Shown one piece after another: positions 10,201 to 22,004 of a stretch of 64,000 bases of DNA. The translations under genes and the position numbers were made by a program. Each line of letters begins with the position of its first letter. Within the stretch, counting starts at the first letter, position 1. The notes below the pieces were generated by a model. That model saw only the letters and a list, made by a program, of their open reading frames with translations, searched no databases and was not told the DNA's origin. The stretch is from Balanoglossus misakiensis (Eukaryota > Hemichordata): assembly GCA_040954595.2 (NCBI GenBank), contig CM082578.2:11346001-11410000 (forward strand), given 5' to 3'.

Positions 10201-12405
10201 AAATGAGATTAAATTGTGTTGCTTCATCTAGTTCCATTTACTTTTACAAGCAATCATTTTGTCTTATCTAAGTGGTGAATGTTTACTGAATTATGAATGG
10301 TATTAATTCATGTGAGTTTTTTTTTACAGATGACGGCAATAGTGAACTGCATTGGAATACTGATAGTTATATTGGCCTTAGGCCCATTGTTTGAATCATT
10401 GCCAAAGGTAACAATAACAATCCTCCCTTGAAACATTGAGAATGTTTAGAATTTCTCCAAACTGTTACTGCATGAACACTGCAAATCAGTTTGCCAAAAG
10501 TAAAGTTTATTCTGTAACGTCTTCGTGACTACTAGCATCACCATGTGTGCAGGATGTTTTAGGCTAATCTTAGCTCACTCATTCATTTCTTTTCTATCTC
10601 CATTACTGACCAGGCAGTATTAGCATCCATCATACTGGTTGCTCTAAAGGGATTATTTAAGCAAGTTGCTGACTTGCCTGTGCTGTGGAGAACGTCCAAA
10701 GTGGATTTCGTGAGTGAAAAGTCATCAATTTCTCTGAGAATTTATACTTCTGTGGACTCCCTCGGTAGTTTTGAGAACACTTTGAAATTTGACCTTGATC
10801 AGCTTCTGGGAAAAGTTGGGAACCATGAGTAAATCAACCCAATAAAAAGTCCAGGAAATTTATCATGAGATTGGTGTGTGACTCTGCTGATCGTGTTTTC
10901 TGTCACTTCTGCAGTGGGTGTGGATTGTCACAATCTCGGGGACTGTTCTGTTGGGCGTGGACCTGGGTTTGGGTGTTGGAGTTCTCTTTGCTATTTTCAT
11001 GGTCATTCTGCGAACACAGAGACCCAATGTGACTGTGGCTGGGAATATTCCAAATACAGATATCTACAGAGATGTTGATGGTTATAAGGTGAGCTGAGAC
11101 ACAGTTGGAATGTGGTGCTGTAGGTGGACGTTAATTGCTAACGTTTCTGCGAAATGATCAGCCCGAAAAAAATGTGGATTGTCATATGATAATGACGTCA
11201 CTTAGACCCATGATATGATTTTCTGAAACAAGTATAGAATACATGGGTGTGTTTGTAGAGCTCTCTGATTGTCATGGAACATGCATCCTAATAAAAAAAT
11301 ATTCAATATGCTAATTAGTTGGAAATCCTGCCCATGATTGGTCAAAAGCTGATCACATGTCACTGGTATCTTCTATCCCACACACAGTCCAAGGAAATCA
11401 ATGGAATCAAAATCATATCCAGCGATTCGACGCTGTACTACGTGAACTGCGAGTTCTTCAAAAACAGGGTCAACAAACTGACGGGCGTCAACCCGATCAC
11501 TCTCCACGCAAGCAGACAGAAACTGCAGAACAAGATCAGAAAGCAGGAAGAGAAGAGACGGAGGGAAGACAGATCCGGCCGTGGGAGAGACAAGAAAAAT
11601 GATGTGAGATTTGCTTCTTGCCGACGTTTTTTTTTTCAGTTGGTTATGTCACAGCTGGGCAGTTCTTCAATGATATGTTTATCAAGATTTCTTGTAAATA
11701 CAGGGGATAAAAGCGAGAGGTCACTTTTTGGACTAAAGGAGATTTATAACCATTTTAATATATGATACACATAAAGTGAAGATTAAAAAGGTCTGTGACC
11801 TGTAGATACCGATTGTGTCTTTTTTTCCAGGAGAGTGTGGAGATTGCAATGGAAGTGCAGAGAGATGCATCCACCTACAAAGAGTTGATGCATCCAGAGG
11901 CTGAAGATCTCCACACAATCATCGTCGATTGCGGAAATTTCAATTTCATTGACGTCAATGGTGTGAACACGCTGACCGCTTTGGCCACTGACTATCAGAA
12001 GATTGGCGTCACGGTCTTGTTGGCAGACTGCCAAGGTAAGAGATCTTGAGACTTATATTTTTCAGCGTGAGAACCAGTGGTTTTCCTGGTGAGAAGATAA
12101 TCTCATATTGTATGATCCAGAAAGTAGTTCACTGTGGATAGATTCTCTGATGATTTCATGTTACATTTCAGACAACGTGAAGGAAACTTTGGAGAAGAGT
12201 GGTTACTTTGACAACTTGAAAACTGAAGACGGACCATCTGAGTTGTTGTTTGTGACTGTACATGATGCTATCCTCTACGCTCAAGCTTATCAAGAAAAAA
12301 TGGTAAGTGAATCAATTGAATTGCCTTTCACTATGCATTGCGTACAAATTGTTCCAGAAATAATTTTTTTTTCATTTCATTCTCTTTCAGAATTCCCAGA
12401 GATAA
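7212..12405 (+). CDS. SLC26: SLC26-family anion transporter, copy A, 742 aa, 14 coding exons
   Basis: Exons: 7212-7512, 7742-7852, 8077-8309, 8433-8603, 8995-9230, 9594-9741, 10002-10115, 10330-10407, 10614-10709, 10915-11088, 11388-11603, 11831-12035, 12172-12302, 12391-12405 (2229 nt, phase kept throughout). SLC26 proteins are plasma-membrane anion exchangers or channels with a 14-helix core and a cytoplasmic STAS domain. Visible landmarks are NIPQSMAF in TM1, FGTFGVASL at TM3, [11 protein letters not shown], the SLSR motif of TM10 with the Arg equivalent to prestin R399, [14 protein letters not shown], and a STAS domain in exons 11-13 with a charged insert. The last exon adds only NSQR. 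Odd: the family signature in exon 2 is broken ([11 protein letters not shown] instead of the usual Y-G-L-Y pattern) and a seven-glycine run sits in the extracellular loop. AATAAA at 12753-12758. Convergent with copy B. Confidence 0.93.
8211..8231 (+). repeat. (GGT)7 microsatellite in coding sequence
   Basis: Encodes seven consecutive glycines in the TM3-TM4 extracellular loop of SLC26 copy A, next to N-glycosylation sequons. Copy B lacks it, and its exon 3 is exactly 21 nt shorter. Confidence 0.9.
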
Positions 12406-15400
12406 ACACTATTGGTGCATCAACAGTTTTCAAGTCCACCAAGAATTTTACGTGCTTTTTTACCATTTTCATTTACAACTATACAGACTCCCTGACTGGA
12501 TTTTATATATGAAATTCCAAATCATAGAATTAATCTGAAATTTGAAGTTTAATTTTAAGAACAGAGGGGGAACAGAGGCTTAAACGTATTGTACTAATAT
12601 TTTTCGACATTTTTTGTGACATTCCGCAGTGTTCCTTATCCATCTGCAGTACTTTGTCTTTTGGACATAAGCATACTTTCTAACAAAACAGTATTCTACC
12701 TGGTTACCATGTGTATGCCAGTGCTTTCTGTAAAAAAAATTTTATCAACCCAAATAAATAAATAATGTTTGAATAACATTTCCTGTGGTTGAGTGATTTT
12801 CTAGACGGTAGAAATTTTGGTCCTATGATATACGTTGATTATCTTATGTAATTATTTGGAAGTGACATCAAACCTTCGTAAACAAATTCTCTTCTTTCAT
12901 TTGGCCCAAATCGCCCGAGGACACTCCTGTACTGGTATGCCGCGGTAGTATATAACCTCCAAAAACAAAGGACTACGAAGTTACGACACAGAGGGCACTA
13001 TGCAAACCCTTGCCACGAATGTCTCTTCGAGATGGAAAATTTATCTGAGATATGTACTCTAATTAGTGATGTGAATCTTTAAAGGATCAGAAGTCTATCA
13101 TCCGAAATTTACAATTGGAATTGTATTTCAGTCAGTAAACAGAAAAACCCTAACATGACAGGTTACATCGCCTATGACTCTGTGTGACTAAAACTAGTGG
13201 GCATGCAGCAGGCCAAGATACTGCTGCTTTGTGGCATCTACTCATCACATACAACAGTAAATGTTTTACTGAAAGCATGATGGTAGGAGATCCACCTCAC
13301 TGCTTATTAAAATGCACGACATTAGGTTTTAAATTTTTATTAAAATTTGTTAGTAAAAAATCAATGAATGTATTGAAAAAAAAAGAAACACATGGTCCCA
13401 AAATTTAGTAATACATGTACTAGTACTGTCATTGGCTATGAAATTTTTAAAATTCCATAAGTTACCTCAGTACTGGAGGAACACCCACTCTAGTTAATTC
13501 AATATTCACCATGTAACATACACAACCAAGAAACAAGCAGACAACACATAAAAAAGCTTCATGACATCATACCCAACTGACACCAAAGAAAACTCCAACC
13601 TGCAGTGAGATCTTCAGCAAAGTCTCAAGCGTACCAGCCATACTGCCAGTCCCCCCCCCCCCCATAGAATGATTCTTTAGTTCTGTCCAAGGCACTGTCA
13701 CTGTAAGACACTGTATTGCCTTTCTCTGAACAAAGGCACTAAAAGGTCTGCAAAATAAGAATTTCTTTTTCTTTTATCTTAAAAAAGTACCGAAAACTTT
13801 TCCATCCAAATAACTTTACTTGCAAGATTTTTTTCCAACTGATCAGTCATTCTGAATATAAGAGATTGTGTTTACTAGTACAATGTATGACCATTGCACA
13901 TTATCCACTACATATAGATTAAAATAAAAGAAAGTCTGTTTTTATCTGGAATATTAGAATGTTTAAGAAAAATAAAAGCAGATAAGCAGATCTTGACTGC
14001 ATGTATATGAAAATAATCACAAAATGTATGTGTGTGTTAGGAAGTATAAATGTACATGTACTTTAAAAAGCCATTGAAGTTGACTGATATTTTGATTTTT
14101 TGTTTAAATGGTTTAACCCTGTGTTGTGTATCATAGCACATCATTTTTCGTCCCTGACAAATATGATAAATTTGTAAATACTTTGCATAATATACATAAT
14201 GACCACCTGCACAGAATAGCACACAAGAGAGGAATCCACCAATCATACGTGAGAGTGTAATGATAGTACAGTAATGTGTGACTGTATTAATAATTGTAGT
14301 TAATAAATTGTCTTTCCCACAGAATGACAGTCAACATGGCTGTGCAATCTGTTAAGAGATGACTGGTAAACTGGAGAACGGGACCCCTGTGTATGTAATT
14401 CATCCCCAAAATCCCCCAACCATCTTTGTATAGTTCCTCAGCGAAGGCTGCAAAGAGCTTGTGTGCAAACCCACAGTAAATTCTGGTGAAAGTTTGGGTA
14501 TCTCCAGTCATTTGTATCTTCCAACCACTTATATTTTAGTGGTTTCAGTCATCTTGTTGACTGAACTCTTGACCTGAAAAAGACAAAGATAATTCCTGAG
14601 TGGTCAGTATTTTCCACGTCGACTTCAAGAAGATATCACTCCAGTTTACAGATCGGGTCAATCTGGGCTGATACCCAACATTGGCATCGTAAAACACTGC
14701 CCCAGTACTATATATATCAACATGCTTCTTTTCCCACCTAGAGTAAATCCTCTGAACCCCACTGATGTTTTCATCTGTTAATCTCCTGTTGACATCTTTC
14801 TAAGTTCACACTTACCAGAATTATAATGTATCCTTTGTAATAAATTAGCACGGGAAGAAAAAAACAAAATACTAAGTGAGATACTGATCCACATTGACAG
14901 AATTTCTCTTAACAGTCAGTTTTGAAATTTATGGTTTAATTTGATGGTTTAATTTGAATATTAAGTGATTTACTATAAATTGCACCATTTCTAGTACATG
15001 TATTTATTTATATTTTATTTTCACTTTATGGTATTAGATGTCAAAATATGCATGACAATGTGTGTATGTGGCAGAGGAGAGATGGGAACAGTGACCTGGA
15101 TACAGAAGTATACCAAGCCTGACTATATATAGTTGGGGTGAGGATGGTAGACTGATTTATGTATGATTGCCCCATGGCAGGTACACTATCACCTATTTTT
15201 CATGTGTGTGCAAACAATGGAAAAGGCACAGGTTGTGAGTGTCGTGTCTGACTTTCAAACCTGATGAAGACAAATGACCAAATTATTATTCTGCACCTGC
15301 CAAATACCAGGAGACCGTTTTTCACGCTTAATTCAAAAAGTACAGTGCCCAGGGTGTTTCTAAAAAGGTGTCTCAATTTATTACGGCAGTAGAAGACAAA

Positions 15401-15723
15401 CAATGCACCCTTGCTCTACAGAGCCACTGGTCGATACAAGAGACCTTCAGAAGCAAAGTATCACAAACATTCCATCTGCATAAGATTCGCTGTCACCATA
15501 AAATCATTTCCTCAAGAGGTTAAGAGACAAGGATAGTGGTATCACCGGCTTAAATGAACCACTCCAATGGAATGAAAACTGCATCCATCTAGAATTGATA
15601 CTGTCGTTAAGTTTGTATGGTCAGGTTGTTCAAATTATTTTGTCCTGTACTATTTTTGAAAAGCATGTTACTTGAACTCACACAATTTTTTTGTTTGGCC
15701 TACACCCACAATGGTTAACTTAC
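12406..15723. other. Interval between the two convergent SLC26 genes
   Basis: Contains the 3' UTR of copy A (AATAAA at 12753-12758) and must contain the last small coding exon and 3' UTR of copy B, which I could not locate. AT-rich sequence, a C run near 13651-13662, and no ORF with family resemblance. No clear mobile element was seen. Confidence 0.5.
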
Positions 15724-18700
15724 AGTTTCTTCCTGATGTGCCTGGGCGTAGAGGATGGCATCATGTACAGTCACAAATAACAACTCAGACGGCCCGTCTT
15801 CAGTTTTCACGTTGTCAAAGTAACCGCACTTCTCCAAAGTTTCCTTCACGTTGTCTGAAATGTAACATGAAATCATCAGAGAATCTATCCACAGTGAACT
15901 ACTTTCTGGATCATACAATATGAGATTATCTTCTCACCATGCAAACCACAGGTTCTCACGCTGAAAAATATCAGTCTCAAGATCTCTTACCTTGGCAGTC
16001 TGCCAACAAGACCGTGACGCCGATCTTCTGATAGTCAGTGGCCAAAGCGGTCAGCGTGTTCACACCATTGACGTCAATGAAATTGAAATTTCCGCAGTCG
16101 ACGATGATTGTGTGGAGATCACCAACCTCTGGGAGATTCAAGACTGTTCCAACAGTGTCGTTGGATTGTTGACTCTTCACGATATCATCACTTTCCTGAA
16201 ATCAAAAAGTTATACGTTCATAATTTGATGGTAAGCTGCTCATGCAAACATGAGTAACAAATTTTATTATTATTATCCACGGCAACAAGAGTTGTCAGAT
16301 AAAACTATTTCAAAGCATGTCAGCACAAATCAGAGCCAATTAAATAAATGTACAACGTTTCAGCGCAGAGCATATTGTCAGTGTTTAGTTTAGACAGGTA
16401 TTATTAAATGATTATACTCACCCCGTTAATGTTTGGCTGTTGTTTTCTAGATTTCTCTTCCTCCTTGCGTCTCTTCTCTTCCTGCTTTCTGATCTTGTTC
16501 TGCAGTTTCTGTCGGCTTGCGTGGAGAGTGATCGGGTTGACGCCCGTCAGTTTGTTGACCCTGTTTTTGAAGAACTCGCAGTTCACGTAGTACAGCGTCG
16601 AATCGCTGGATATGATTTTGATTCCGTTGATTTCCTTGGACTGTGTGTGGGAGGGAAGAAATCGGTGACATGTGATGAGCTTTTGACCAATCATGGACTG
16701 GATTTCCAACTAATTATCATATTGAATATTTTTTATTAGGATGCATGTACCATGACAATCAGAGAGCTCTACAAGCACACCCATGTATTCTATACTTGTT
16801 TCAAAAAATCATATCATGGGTCTAAGTAGTTTCATTAGCATATGGCAATCCACATTTTTTTCGGGCTGATCATTTCACAGACATGTTAGCACCACCAACA
16901 GCACCACATTCCAACTGTGTCTCAGCTCACCTTATAACCATCAACATCTCTGTAGATATCTGTATTTGGAATATTCCCAGCCACAGTCACATTGGGTCTC
17001 TGTGTTCGCAGAATGACCATGAAAATAGCAAAGAGTACTCCGACACCCAAACCCAGGTCCACGCCCAACAGAACAGTCCCCGAGATTGTGACAATCCAAA
17101 CCCACTGCAGGAAAATAAAATGAAAAAAAAAACGGAAATTAATATCAGGTTAAACCATGCTGTCAACCATGATTTATTTAAAATAATACCTTAAGACTAT
17201 ACCAGGGTAACTGTATTATCTAGCTGAGCACAAAAAATGGCTGATCAATGAGACATAAATTGATATCCAAAGTTCTTTCATTCTATTTCTGGGTCTGTAT
17301 GAACCCTTACAGGAACTCTGGCAGACCCATAATTTCAATTACCTTCGAATATATAAAAAAAAGCGTACAGTGAAAAGAAAAATTCATTAAACTGCAAGAA
17401 TTTGAATAAAACTTACGAAATCCACTTTGGAGGTTCTCCATAAGACAGGCAGGTCGGCGCATTGTTTGAACATTCCTTTCAGAGCCACCACGATGATCGA
17501 TGCCAGCACGGCCTGGTTGTGTTTCGAAGAAAAACAACACATTAATCAACTTTAAAAAAGTCTGTTGTATAGGGTGAAATTGTCGCCCCAGATCTGGCAA
17601 TGGCTCTAGCCTGATTTAGTAGGTGAAGTACTAGTGTCTTATTTGTACCCTGGGTGGGGTTTCCACTGATTAAATGGCCGTATAATTGACTCTCAATGAA
17701 AGTCACTGCTATACATCATTTCAAGAATTCAGATTTTGACTATAATATAGCCATGTCCAGAAGTGCGTCTTGCTGAGAAAAATATGCAAGAATTTCACTA
17801 TTGATAAATTCCGGTACATAACTGAGTGTCTACTGTTAGCTATAGACCACACGTGCAATGCCAGAAGGGACGGTGACCATCGCAAACATCAAAGGAAATC
17901 CTCCACTTCAGGCCTATGTATCACGTGTCTTACGCTACAGGAGATTCTCATTGTTGTGATTATGCTAGTGCGTTAATGTCCCCCGACATCGTAGCTGTAT
18001 ATCATCAATCTATGGTTCCAGAGGATAATTTGATAACTATTGCATCAGAAATTATCTTACGGGCCCAGACGCTTCATCTAAAAACTCAGACACTGACAGA
18101 ACAATTGCCTGGTCCCTCCTCCCACTTAGCGGCCTATGTGCAAACAAGGGTACAGGTTTCTGTAAAACCTCACCTTTGGCAGGGCTTCAAACAGTGGTCC
18201 AAGAGCCAGCAGCACAATCAATATGACAACACAGTTGACTATTTCTGCCATCTGTCATCAAGTGGAAAGAAGAGAGAGAAATATGAAAGTTAGATTTTTA
18301 ATAAAATATTGTAGCATTGCACCGCTACAACTTTGAACTTTTACACAGTGCATGTGCCCCATTTTCTTTTCAGACACTAAGATTGAAAAAAATCCTCTCG
18401 AGTCGGCGATACGTTTCTGTGCTTGTCATTCTATGTGCCTGTTAATTTATATGTGAACAACAAACAAGCACAATCTTTACACCCCTTCAAGAGTTTAAAT
18501 ATGGCAATCCCGAAAATACAACAAAGAAGAATTTAATTTTAGCCACCTGTGTTTGTTCAAAAAGTTTCATACCCAATGTCCGAGTGATAAATGAGTAAGC
18601 AAAGAGAAAATTATGTCATTTCAAGTGTTCCACTGAAAACCTTCTTAATAAAGTAAACAAATCAGAACATTCAACCACACGATCCTGTTTTTACTTTTGA

Positions 18701-21700
18701 AATATTGCCCTAATATCAAGTAAACAGAACAAACGATCAATACATTATTACTTAAGATATGATAATCATCAAATATGATGAAAAAAAATAAACTGACCAG
18801 GTGCAATGATGAAGCTCACAAATGACTTACTTGGGTTTTTCCTCCGCTGTTTTCCTGTATGAGCATACGAGCCAATGAACAGGCAGATACAAAGCAGGAG
18901 AAAAACGAACCAATCAGGTTGGCCAAGCCATAGGCCAGCAGTTCCTGAAAGAACATGAGGGAAGGGGTTATGTTTTTGAAAATATTTCATGCTTCTCATG
19001 TTAGTGGAGTTTGTGAGCTATAACGCAACATGTCTTCAGCTTCGGGCAGGATATGAAACAATGTCTCATAACTCACACAATTCATAACAGGTACCAGTAA
19101 ATCAATTTCATTGCCAACAAAACCTGATAATTAATGTGGGTCCCTATAATCCCTCCGTCAAACCCGAACAACGCGATGGGAACAACAAATGCCACGGTAA
19201 GCTGGCTCACCTGGTTGGCGTCGATTTCGTAGCTGTGCTTCTTGGCGAAGATGGTTGCCATGGAAACCGAGACACAGAATCCGACCATGGCGATGGCGAA
19301 CGCATCTCCGAAGAAGGCAGTCATGTACTTGCTGGGAGGGATGAAGGGTGGTGGGATTCTGCGAGGAGGGAATTTGCACAGTTGAAGAACTTTAAAATTC
19401 TCAGGATTTCACTGAACAGCGCAGTTATTTAGCTACATTGGAGTCTAGACTCAGGCAAAGCTTCCGACATTCAGGTCTCACGAACACTAAACAGCAATGG
19501 ATTGTTTAACAACAGACCTAACTGTGATATGTCACATACACACACACACACACACACACACTGAACTGCACAGAAATAAAATCTCATATCCTATACGATA
19601 TTTGAAATATGTGCCACAGATGGGCCAGAATCTTACATGACCTGTTCAACCCCCGAAGTACTCACCCAGTTGGAATATCCCCTGCAACATTGACCTTGTG
19701 GTCCGTCTCAAGTTTCAGGTAATAGGATATCAGCGTTGCCACAATGACCACCAGCAGCTCCACGGGTATGGTAAATCGCAGCTTGGCCCGGTACTTGTCA
19801 GCGAAGTATTTACTGATCGCAATGACAACGATGAAGCAGGCCGACAGGATGACCTCCACATAGTTGCAGTTAGGCAGGTTCTTGAAAATATCAATGTACG
19901 TCTGAAAATGAGGAGAAAACGTGCATGATTGGTGTGATTGTATTGTTGTGTGTGAAACTCAAATGAACATCAGTCAACTTCATTTTGAGGCATACAGAAG
20001 TATTGCAATATTCACGTGACTTGTACAGTATTGCACTTGACTTGACCCCCCCCACCCACCTTTCTGTCCTTACACCCCTATACCCCCATGGAGAGCACAA
20101 AGAGGGAGAACAGGAGTCACAGGAAATCTCAAGTGATTGATTTCATACTGTTCTAGATGCTGACTGCCATCATGTCATCACGTAACTAGCCAAAGTTGAC
20201 TGCTTGTCTGATGGGGACACTAGTCTTGGTATGTGTTGTAGTCAGACAGTGATGAGATAATTGCAATGTCCTCAAGAAAAATCAAATCAATACTGATCAC
20301 GGTGAACGCATGATGTCAATCATTATGGAATGCGTCCAGGTACACATCACATCCATCTTCATCCGTTCTGCTTGTTAGTTTTTGTATATTTCTGTGTCTA
20401 CTTAATATTCTCAGTTGTCTTTTTGTAATACTTACATAAACCAAAGCGAAAGGTCCCGAGTAGAGTGGAATGTAGGGTGCCAATCCAAACAGGTACTTGA
20501 TTTGACTTGTAAAGATGTGACAGGCTGCACCCGTCGTGAAACCTCTCACTAATGGAGTCGACAAGTACACAGTCACAAAACCAAAATGGATTACGCACAG
20601 GATGATCTGTGGGGGGGGGGGGGTAAAAAAAGTGTAAATAAATATAATACATGTAACTAAACTGGCAATATTTTACTTTGTCCTACATTACATTGAAACC
20701 CTTTTTATCCATACCAGAAACTTTCACTGAAGTAACAGAATGCATGCTACATCAACAAGAAAAGGTGAGAATAGAGTTCCATAAATAACCACAGAATCAG
20801 TGTGCTTTAGTATGATCAACTCCTTATATGTAAGGAAACAGAGCTAAGCTTGCCAAATCATGCCATTTGGGCCTTTCAATTTAAAATCAAGGAAAACAGA
20901 CTAACCTGTATGACTCCCACCATCAACGTCAGTGCTGTTATTGCCAGTAATTTTTCATGTTCATAATCAGCTACGGCATCACTGCCTGTCCCGTTGGTCA
21001 AATTGTAAAATATGGCCGTGTCATTCTCGTCCAACATGGCCCCCGATGTCTCTGGAGGTGGGCCAATCACCTTGGCAACGGCAGAGCCAGCCATCAAGCT
21101 GACAACGCCAAACGTGCCTGAGAATGGTGATGATACAGAATCAATAAGGAAAAAGTATGAAATCATAGCTGAAAACCGAAAATTAAAACTTCCAAGTGCG
21201 ACCATAGTGTTTCTGCGAAAAACCACCTGTTCAACTTTCAAGTTGGAAATTTCTACCTGGGGAAAGCAGACTTGTTCCGTTAGTGTTATGAACTGGTGTG
21301 TACTTACCGAAGGCCATGTGCTTTGATGTACCAAAGAACGAATACACCAAGATTGGAAAGAACGCAGTGTAGAGACCATAGATTGGCGGCATGTTGGCCA
21401 GCAGGGCAAAAGCCATACCTGTCAGAGTAAACATATCATTAGATTAACAAATTTCATAAGCCTTTTTTAATGTTGGGTCTTCCTAAAAATCGGCAGAGAC
21501 AGGAAAAATAAAATCTTTACAACGAGCTGTAAGAGTTCTATGAGGTAACTTCAAAGTCAGAAATTTTGGCACAAAGATTTCATAAAATACAGTGAATATA
21601 GAATATACAATGCGTTGTCAACTTTTTACCCAGAATGCTAACGTAGCAAGAATTGAATTACATCGAATTTTTTCACCCAAATACTTACTCTGCGGGATAT

Positions 21701-22004
21701 TCATGACGGCTACAGTAAAACCACCCAACACGTCACCAAGTAAATCCTCGCGGATCTGATACTTGGGCAACCAATCGAGAATCGGTATTTTGGACAGCAC
21801 AAAGTTCTTCAGACATGACGGAGAACACGCGCACTGCTTCTTGACGTATTTGCCGGCGCGTTGAAGCAGGGTGGGTTGATCCCTGGACTGAGCCTGATAA
21901 CCTTCATGAAATTCACTCTCCGAGTACACAGGCCTCGAGACGTGGTAGTTGAGCCTCTGCCGAAGTTCGTCTCCGGAATCCACGTAGCCTTTTTTGCTGT
22001 CCAT
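15724..22004 (-). CDS. SLC26: SLC26-family anion transporter, copy B, 13 exons seen (about 737 aa, last exon not found)
   Basis: Exons on the minus strand, 5' to 3': 22004-21689, 21418-21308, 21117-20906, 20606-20436, 19901-19666, 19358-19211, 18944-18831, 18251-18174, 17512-17417, 17104-16931, 16640-16422, 16195-15991, 15854-15724. Ten of the thirteen exons are exactly the length of their copy A counterpart and all introns share phase. It keeps the canonical SLC26 signature, [20 protein letters not shown] followed by TSKHMAFG, so unlike copy A it looks like a standard transporter. TM10 carries SLAR rather than SLSR (the Arg is kept, the preceding Ser replaced). The STAS domain is in exons 11-13. 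Past the donor of exon 13 the frame stops after two codons; by analogy with copy A, a tiny terminal exon should follow between 12.8 and 15.7 kb. The start ATG opens [11 protein letters not shown] and a CCAG acceptor 10 nt upstream implies a 5' UTR intron. Confidence 0.92.
19537..19561. repeat. (CA)n microsatellite
   Basis: Dinucleotide run in intron 5 of SLC26 copy B. Confidence 0.9.
20611..20623 (-). repeat. C13 tract forming the polypyrimidine tract of SLC26 copy B exon 4
   Basis: On the minus strand 13 consecutive C are followed by ACAG and then exon 4 (ATCATC). The acceptor pyrimidine tract is therefore a homopolymer likely to vary in length between alleles. Confidence 0.85.

Noticed and set aside
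12108-12512. 134-codon frame spanning SLC26 copy A exon 13
   Set aside because: Only 12172-12302 is coding. The rest runs through splice sites that are conserved with copy B, and the true product ends in the short exon at 12391-12405.
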